Positions 20,035 through 26,110 of a DNA stretch of 26,110 bases are shown in pieces. The DNA lies in IMG/VR virus record IMGVR_UViG_3300021959_000329, positions 1 through 26,110 of that record; one strand, given 5' to 3'. The notes under the pieces were generated by a model that was not told the DNA's origin, did not search any database, and saw only the letters and a program-made list of their open reading frames with translations. This DNA comes from a virus. The translations under genes and the position numbers were made by a program. Every line of letters starts with the position of its first letter. Within the stretch, counting starts at the first letter, position 1.

Positions 20035-23000
20035 TTAGGCTTGCGCTTCGCCCCATTTTAGAATAATGTTAGCAGTTGTGTCTGTTCCAGATGTTTTATA
20101 AATGTTAATCGCTAGTACATCTGGTCCATTCGGGAATGTACCTCTACCACCTAGTGTAGTATTGGTTAATTCTTTCAACTGTGCTAGATCTAATTGTGAT
20201 CGTTCTCCAGGAACAGCAATAAACGAGAACACTGTTTCGCCTGGCTGAGCATACGCAGGTTCAAAGAATGAAACTGTAACAGTACCTGATCCAGCAACCA
20301 TTGTACCCGAGTATGAATTATTAAATACGACCCTATAATACTCAGTTGTACCAAATGTTTCTGGACTAATACTGTTAATTGATGTGTTAGCAGGAAATGA
20401 TCCAGCACTTGTACCAGTTATAGGAGTACCTAGTGTTGCCGCACTAGTATCAAAACTTGCTTTTTGCGCATAGAAAAAGTTTCTACTGTTAAGATCACCG
20501 CCTCTAGCAAACGTTACTGTAGCATTGGTGCTAACAGTACCACTAAAATTTCTATCCAAATCTATACGTACTTCTTGGTTACCATTGTAACTGTATGGTC
20601 CTACAATTTGTGTAACTGTTGTTCCTGGCTGAATGGTAGCACTACCAGCACTTACAACTTGATCACCCACTTCAAGGCCAATTCCTAGTGTGCCGCCGTT
20701 AGTACCACTGTTATATCTCATGTAGATGTACCTGGTATTTCTAGTTCTATCATTAGTTTGAGCACTAGCATTTATTACACCTTGAGCTGTAATAGTAGCG
20801 GTTGTTGTGGTCTGTGATGTTGTCCATGTAATACCACCACCTGCTGCAACCTGTGCGAAACTTGGTTGTCCCCCTTGTGCTAGTGAACTTAGTCCTGACC
20901 AACCAACACTGCCTGGATTAGTAGGATAGTTCTGTGGATTAAGGATACCTTCAACAATAATACCACCAGTAATTGTATTGTTACTTCCGTCAACACCGTC
21001 TGAAGTAACTTCAATACCTTGTAGCAATAACTGAGCTCTGTTAAGTAGTTCCCTTTCTCCTAGGTCTCCAGGAACAGCATTAGATACACTAGGTGCTAGT
21101 CTAAGCAAGAATGCTGATTGTCTTGTTGTACTAACGTTTAGTCCTGTTTCTGTGTAAGAGAAAATGTAACCTCTATCTTCATCAAAGTTACCATCTGTAA
21201 TAAACGCAGAACCCCAGTGACTAATAAGTGGTGTTGTTGTATTTGTTAATAGTATTACCCCTGTTCTATCTTCGTGTGTTGCTGTAGATCCTGCTGAATA
21301 AACTCTATCTGCTCCTTGAGCAAATAAACCATAAGTTGAAGCTCTTGTAATACCTGTTAGTCGTTGCTGTGCTTGATCTACTGAACTATATCTCATAATT
21401 TCATTATCAACATACACAGTACCTTGAGTAGGAAATCCTTCAATACTATCAAGTTCTAAATATTGCTGAGAATTATCAACATCTGCTACAAGTCTTGCTA
21501 CTGCGCCTTCATTTGTAACTTCATAGCGAACTGGTAAGTTTCCTGAACGCATGTATGCTTCTGTGTTAATGTTTGAGTTTCTAATTCTGTGACAGAATAT
21601 AAAGTTACCATCAGCGCCACGTACCATGTAATCAATGAAACCAGCACCGTACCATGAATATTGTATACCGATCATCTGCATCTTTGTTATATCAATATCG
21701 TATCCGCTTGGTCCAGTACCGTCCATTCTGTCTAAGTTAAAGTCTTTTTGTCTAACTTTTTTATCTTGAACTAAACTTATTTTTGTACCTGAAATTGGAT
21801 TAACACCTCTAAAATCAGGAGCAATATATAAAGTTGTTTGGTTATCAATTTTTGATATAACATGAGTCATACCTTTTATAACAACTCTATCTCCTGCTTT
21901 TAACTGATCTCTAAATCGTGTATTTGTTCCATAAACAATGTTGCTGTCAGGATTAACAGCAATAGTACCTGCTACTTGTTTTGTTGCTGTACGCTGAACA
22001 ACTGCTAATTGTTGTCCGTCATATTCCCAGAAGATACCATTTTGATCATCAAAGATACCAGCCCTTACAATAGCGCCAGTCCATCTTAGTGTTGAAACTT
22101 GACACTCTGGAGTTAGTATTCCTCTTTTAGAACCTAATCTTCTAGTAGAAATATATGTAAATGTTCTTTCATTAATAACATCATCTACATAATATTCGCC
22201 ATTATATCCAGCAGTCTCGCACCCAATAATCCTAATTTCACATCCTGGTTGTAATCCATGATCGTTGTCGCCCAGTTCAACAGTTACAGTCGAACCAACT
22301 TCAATATTAGATGCGTCTATAGTTAAAATATCATATGATGGAGCAAACAACGCACCTGTGGTATACATAATACCTTTACCTGATTGGTACCTAATATATT
22401 TTTTACTTTGACGTATTGCTTGTGCGCCATATTGAGGACCACCTGTTCCTAATTGTACACCTCCATCAAATGGTCTATGTACAAAGAATGAATCCGGTCT
22501 AGTATAAACATCAGCATCAATTAAAGCTTCTGAAGTATCAATTGTTCCTGGTGCTCGAGCATTAAATCTTAAAGTTGAAAGAGATGGTACTTGTGTAGCA
22601 CTAAAACTACCAGATGTTAAATTATGATTGTTAGCTCCATCATCAGATCTAACTACTGTAATAAAGTTTCCTCCAGGCACAATACCATGAGGATATGTAA
22701 AACTTGCTTCAAGAGTAGCCAATGCTTCGTATGTTAATGTTGTTCCTGCTGGTAAATCAAATATTGTGTTTTCACTTATTAAGATAGTACTGTATAAATC
22801 AAAACTTGTACCGGCTACTGGAGTACCACTTGATGCAACTGTTACGATTTCTCCGGCACCGCCGATCGTATTAACAGTAATTGTTAAATCATTGGCCGGT
22901 GTTGTTCCATCAAAAGAATTACCAGGAACTAAAATTCTGTTTCCAGGTTGATAAAGTGTTCCTTCGCTTCCGCCTTCGATTCCTACTGAGTATACTCCGC

Positions 23001-26000
23001 CTGATCTGACAACTTGGAATGAAGCACCTGAACCTTGTGATTGAACATTTGATCCAGGAACATTATAATATATTTGTGTACCATTAGCAGTACCAGAAGA
23101 TGAAAATTGATTAATTCTACCTGTCCCACCGGCTGTGCCAGCAAAGCTATAAGCACTAATAAATCCTGTTCCACCAGCTGTACCTGTTAAGTTAATAACT
23201 GATTGTACTTGTCCTGTTCCACCAGCTGTACCAGAGACTGTAACAGTTCCTAATACACCCGAACCATCATGTGTATCAACTGTCATAACTAAATCGTTAG
23301 CTGGTGTAAGTCCGCCTAGTTGGGTTCCTAAAATACGTATTTCGTCTCCACCGTTGTAGCCTGTACCGCCATTATCAATTACTACTGTATAAGATCCTGT
23401 GCCTGTTTCAACTGTTTTAGTAACAGTAAATACAGCATTTGAACCTATACCTGTAGTAGAACTCTGTGAAAGTCCAGGGTATGTTTTTCCAATTTGAGAA
23501 ACTTCAAATGTAGCATCGTTTGTTACTGTTGTAGCATCGAGATTAGTTCCATCAACTGTAAGTGTTTCTCCGACAGCATATCCGTCTCCGGAATCAACTA
23601 TAACAAGAGAACTATAAGATGTTCCTAATTTTACTAATCCAAATGTTGCTAGTGTACCTGCTACTGATCCTGTTACTGGCAAGTCACTATATACTTTTGC
23701 TATTTCTGTAATTGTAATAGTTAAATCGTTAGCAGGACTTGATCCGCCTAACAAAGTTCCGCTAATCGTAATGGTATCATTTAAAGCATAACCGTCACCA
23801 ATAGTACTGTCTGCCGCTAGTGCCTGAGTAACTGATGTGTATGTAGTTCCTTCTTTGTCGATGTTCCAAAGAGCTCCAGTACCTGTACCTGATGTACTTG
23901 TTTGTGTTACATCACCATATGTATCTGCTATCTCTGTTACAGTTATAGTAACGTCATTAGCAGGAGATGTGCTGTTATTAAAAATGTTTCCAGGAACAGT
24001 AACAATTTCACCTGAAATAAAGTTAATACCAGGATTGTTTAGTGTTATGTTATAAGTTGAAGAACCTCTTTCAATATCAAAAGTTGCTCCACTACCGCTT
24101 CCTGTTGTAGTGTAGACTGTGTCATTGATACCAATAATTGTTTGTGAAGGAATTGCTTGAGCAGTTCCTCTCCATAGAACCGTAGTTACGTTACTTGTAC
24201 TTCCGTCGTCAGCACCAGAAACAGTAACATATAAATCGTTTAATGGAGTTGTTCCTCCAATATCAGAACCTAAAATTCTAATAGTGTCGCCGATTACATA
24301 TCCAAATCCGCCACTATCAACTTCTACTTGTTCGTAACTTGTAATAGATCCTCTAGTAACATTAAATGTTGCTTCTGAACCCGAACCTACTACGTTTGAA
24401 CCTGACACACCCGTGTATGTTTGAACATCACCTGTTAGTGTTCCTGTTAGAGGATCACTTAAATCAATTGTATTACCTACAATATTTTCAACAAGTATTA
24501 AGTTTCCAGAGCCATCGTCTAAACCTAAGTTAGGTACAATTCCAGAGGGATTGCTTACATTCAAACTTGTTGTGCCTGGCGGATATGTTCCTACCAATCC
24601 TGGAGAAACAACTATGCCACCACCGCCAACAACACCAGTAACTTGAGCACCATTGGGTATACCCGATCCAGTAATAGGAGCACCTACTTCAGGTGCTATT
24701 CCTGTAAATGCTATCCTACTAGTACTAATAGGTGTAATAAAATTAGTTGTAATATTGCCAGCGGTACCTTGCGAAACCACTGCTATTGATGGGTTTCCAA
24801 TTGATGCGCCTGTATAAAAACCACCTTCTCTAATTTGTGTAAAAGTAGTTTGGAGTTGTTGTCCGTTTGCTGTTCCGACTTTGCCTTTGGCAAAGTATGT
24901 AAAAGAGTTAGATGTAACTGTAATAATTACAAAAGAACCTTCAGCTCTAGAAGCACCTATAATTGACTGTTCTAAAGCCAAAACAGTAATAGGCTGTCCT
25001 GCCTCAAGTCCGTGTGGCCCAACAGTTGTTACAGTAATAATACTAGAACCTACATCGTCAGTAGTAATAGAAGCATCTGTATGAATTTCAAATACATTTA
25101 ATTCAGTACCTGGAATTTCGTATATACTTGGATAGCCTCTTTGTGTAGCAATAGCACTCCATTTAGTAGGCTGTAAGCCATATTCAAAGTCAGCGTCAAG
25201 CATTGATAATGGGGGTGCAATACGCTGTCTTTCAATAGCATCTGTACCAAAATCGTGCGGTCTAGTTGTGGTAATACTTTTTCCGTTTTCGGTCTGCTCA
25301 ATGAAAACTTGTATATCATCTGTTGCTGAGTCGTTACTGGTATCAGTAGTTAGATGAACCATAGTAACAGCATCTGTTCTTTGATCAAATTTTGCGAAAT
25401 TAGGATCAGTATCATTAAAGATACTTTGATATCTTTCTTGAGTTACTACACCGCCTAGTGTATTAGCACTAAAATTATAAATTACTTGATTGCTAGTTGT
25501 ATTTGTAATAAGCAAAATATCATCAGCTTGATAATTTCCTTGGAAGGTAATTTTAGTGTATCCTGCTTCTACAATATCTGGTAGTGAAGAAAGACCGTTG
25601 CGAATAACATTAATTAATACTTGAGTATCTGCTTCAATTATCTCAGCAGTACCACTTACAAACGCAGTATCTTCAATTATTTGATCAACAGTAGTATTAA
25701 GTTTACCAACATATTCTGTATTGGTAATAATATAATCTTGAATCACATCACTTAGATATCGATGTGTTAGTGTTTCAGGTTGTCTGTCACCATCAATTTG
25801 TGCTGTATCTTTTTCCCAGTAATGTTTAACAACGTATCTAATCTTTTCATTGCCGCCATATCTTAAATCATAAAGATAAGCGTCTAGTACGTATCCAACA
25901 TCTCTTTCACATTTTGATTGATTGTAGGTGTAATTCGCAAAAGGATATGTAGATAAGGTTTCTGTTGGTAAATCAGTTAAACCGTTATCTATTACATTAT

Positions 26001-26110
26001 AAATTATTGAAAATAATTCAGTAACTCTAGATGCTATACCATTTTCTGCCGGAGCATTAAAAACATATTGTGTTTCATAAGTGGAATCTGATGGATTTTG
26101 ATATGAACTA
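20035..26110 (-). CDS. Giant repeat-rich virion protein (baseplate or fibre-like), 5' end outside window
   Basis: The frame is open to the right edge, so at least 2025 residues; a GTG at 25746 is internal, not the start. The N-terminal part visible here has SKCERDVGYVLDAYLYDL and RYGGN, a motif that recurs in large tail proteins of marine T4-like phages, and two copies of a module with I-x-x-VI-x-NGL-x-x-LP about 130 residues apart. The middle holds six repeats of 68-75 residues (22840-24420) with GYxxGDxIxIxG and TPANDLTITV cores, plus a run of four short GTAGGTG units. The C-terminal 700 residues are beta-rich and include NDHGLQPGCEIRIIG, YGTNTRFRDQLKAGDRVVIKG, QYSWYGAGFIDYMVRGADG and FPTQGTVYVDNEIMRYSS. 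No enzyme motif is seen. Likely a long beta-solenoid or baseplate/host-contact protein; its exact T4 equivalent is unclear. Confidence 0.9.
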   Translation of the reverse strand, partial: SSYQNPSDSTYETQYVFNAPAENGIASRVTELFSIIYNVIDNGLTDLPTETLSTYPFANYTYNQSKCERDVGYVLDAYLYDLRYGGNEKIRYVVKHYWEKDTAQIDGDRQPETLTHRYLSDVIQDYIITNTEYVGKLNTTVDQIIEDTAFVSGTAEIIEADTQVLINVIRNGLSSLPDIVEAGYTKITFQGNYQADDILLITNTTSNQVIYNFSANTLGGVVTQERYQSIFNDTDPNFAKFDQRTDAVTMVHLTTDTSNDSATDDIQVFIEQTENGKSITTTRPHDFGTDAIERQRIAPPLSMLDADFEYGLQPTKWSAIATQRGYPSIYEIPGTELNVFEIHTDASITTDDVGSSIITVTTVGPHGLEAGQPITVLALEQSIIGASRAEGSFVIITVTSNSFTYFAKGKVGTANGQQLQTTFTQIREGGFYTGASIGNPSIAVVSQGTAGNITTNFITPISTSRIAFTGIAPEVGAPITGSGIPNGAQVTGVVGGGGIVVSPGLVGTYPPGTTSLNVSNPSGIVPNLGLDDGSGNLILVENIVGNTIDLSDPLTGTLTGDVQTYTGVSGSNVVGSGSEATFNVTRGSITSYEQVEVDSGGFGYVIGDTIRILGSDIGGTTPLNDLYVTVSGADDGSTSNVTTVLWRGTAQAIPSQTIIGINDTVYTTTGSGSGATFDIERGSSTYNITLNNPGINFISGEIVTVPGNIFNNSTSPANDVTITVTEIADTYGDVTQTSTSGTGTGALWNIDKEGTTYTSVTQALAADSTIGDGYALNDTITISGTLLGGSSPANDLTITITEIAKVYSDLPVTGSVAGTLATFGLVKLGTSYSSLVIVDSGDGYAVGETLTVDGTNLDATTVTNDATFEVSQIGKTYPGLSQSSTTGIGSNAVFTVTKTVETGTGSYTVVIDNGGTGYNGGDEIRILGTQLGGLTPANDLVMTVDTHDGSGVLGTVTVSGTAGGTGQVQSVINLTGTAGGTGFISAYSFAGTAGGTGRINQFSSSGTANGTQIYYNVPGSNVQSQGSGASFQVVRSGGVYSVGIEGGSEGTLYQPGNRILVPGNSFDGTTPANDLTITVNTIGGAGEIVTVASSGTPVAGTSFDLYSTILISENTIFDLPAGTTLTYEALATLEASFTYPHGIVPGGNFITVVRSDDGANNHNLTSGSFSATQVPSLSTLRFNARAPGTIDTSEALIDADVYTRPDSFFVHRPFDGGVQLGTGGPQYGAQAIRQSKKYIRYQSGKGIMYTTGALFAPSYDILTIDASNIEVGSTVTVELGDNDHGLQPGCEIRIIGCETAGYNGEYYVDDVINERTFTYISTRRLGSKRGILTPECQVSTLRWTGAIVRAGIFDDQNGIFWEYDGQQLAVVQRTATKQVAGTIAVNPDSNIVYGTNTRFRDQLKAGDRVVIKGMTHVISKIDNQTTLYIAPDFRGVNPISGTKISLVQDKKVRQKDFNLDRMDGTGPSGYDIDITKMQMIGIQYSWYGAGFIDYMVRGADGNFIFCHRIRNSNINTEAYMRSGNLPVRYEVTNEGAVARLVADVDNSQQYLELDSIEGFPTQGTVYVDNEIMRYSSVDQAQQRLTGITRASTYGLFAQGADRVYSAGSTATHEDRTGVILLTNTTTPLISHWGSAFITDGNFDEDRGYIFSYTETGLNVSTTRQSAFLLRLAPSVSNAVPGDLGERELLNRAQLLLQGIEVTSDGVDGSNNTITGGIIVEGILNPQNYPTNPGSVGWSGLSSLAQGGQPSFAQVAAGGGITWTTSQTTTTATITAQGVINASAQTNDRTRNTRYIYMRYNSGTNGGTLGIGLEVGDQVVSAGSATIQPGTTVTQIVGPYSYNGNQEVRIDLDRNFSGTVSTNATVTFARGGDLNSRNFFYAQKASFDTSAATLGTPITGTSAGSFPANTSINSISPETFGTTEYYRVVFNNSYSGTMVAGSGTVTVSFFEPAYAQPGETVFSFIAVPGERSQLDLAQLKELTNTTLGGRGTFPNGPDVLAINIYKTSGTDTTANIILKWGEAQA
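22840..24420 (-). repeat. Six tandem 68-75-residue repeats in the giant protein
   Basis: Each unit reads roughly G-x-G-x-x-A-x-F-x-V ... Y-x-x-V ... G-x-GY-x-x-GD-x-I-x-I-x-G-x-x-(L/I)GG-x-(T/S)PANDLTITV. Conserved PANDLTITV-like cores lie near 22880, 23295, 23510, 23720, 23950 and 24240. The fourth unit has lost the core (VTNDATFEV). Unequal spacing (about 215-290, and 415 where the GTAGGTG run is inserted) shows insertions between units. Confidence 0.85.
23120..23233 (-). repeat. Short DNA and protein repeat GTAGGTG, period 45-48 bp
   Basis: Three nearly identical 21-base blocks (23120-23140, 23165-23185, 23213-23233) encode GTAGGTG, 15-16 residues apart, and a fourth diverged copy (GTANGTQ) follows on the coding strand at about 23080-23100. 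They sit between repeat units five and six and look like recent local duplications. Confidence 0.8.

Noticed and set aside
22983-24055. Repeats in the giant gene as a CRISPR array
   Set aside because: Repeats are in frame, encode a conserved protein motif, and vary in spacing; there are no unique spacers or cas genes.
25746-25746. GTG at 25746 as the start of the giant protein
   Set aside because: The frame stays open for 121 more codons to the window edge with typical virion-protein sequence, so this codon is internal.
1-26110. tRNA genes or portal/major capsid genes (gp20-gp23)
   Set aside because: I looked for them because of the gp13-gp19 context but saw no cloverleaf and no portal, protease or capsid sequence; they are probably elsewhere in the genome.

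Overview
The window is a piece of an AT-rich T4-like (marine myovirus) phage genome. The diagnosis rests on recognisable T4-family virion and packaging proteins: terminase large subunit gp17, probable small subunit gp16, head-completion protein gp4, sheath gp18, tube gp19, neck proteins gp13 and gp14, and tail-sheath stabiliser gp15. These have the enlarged, extra-domain style seen in cyanophage and pelagiphage relatives rather than in coliphage T4. The host cannot be fixed from this sequence; a marine Gram-negative bacterium (SAR11 or a picocyanobacterium) is the best guess. No tRNA, rRNA, insertion sequence, CRISPR array or integrase was seen.

Layout. From 1 to 11.7 kb everything is on the minus strand, so transcription runs right to left: gp18 (sheath), gp19 (tube), a terminator, a tube-fold/baseplate-like protein, a 126-aa protein, gp4, gp16, three small proteins of unknown role (one with a T4-like capsid-targeting N-terminus), gp17, and a large unknown protein that leaves the window at the left edge. 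From 11.8 to 13.8 kb lie a plus-strand HNH-like zinc protein, a convergent gp1-like P-loop kinase with its own sigma-70-type promoter, a small basic protein and gp13. A back-to-back promoter palindrome at 13.8 kb drives gp13 leftward and a plus-strand neck operon rightward (gp14, gp15, a NUDIX-like protein, a coiled-coil protein). From 17.2 to 20.0 kb is a minus-strand four-gene sugar-nucleotide cassette (HldE, cupin, HAD phosphatase, HldD) with all junctions overlapping by 4 nt. From 20.0 kb to the right edge is one giant repeat-rich virion protein whose 5' end is outside the window.

How the parts work together. Most genes build and fill the particle: gp16/gp17 package DNA, gp4/gp13/gp14 complete and close the head, gp15 caps the tail, gp18/gp19 form the contractile tail, and the giant protein is probably a baseplate or fibre component. 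The cassette would make ADP-heptose, probably for surface-glycan modification.

The most striking non-coding signal is a T4-type late promoter core, TAAATA, placed exactly 5 nt before an ATG at six gene starts, with three one-mismatch variants at the same spacing. With normal T4 late initiation distances this predicts leaderless late mRNAs. By contrast, gp18 and gp19 have the same promoter 35 and 25 nt upstream plus strong Shine-Dalgarno sequences. All readings are by eye; no alignment, folding or database search was run.
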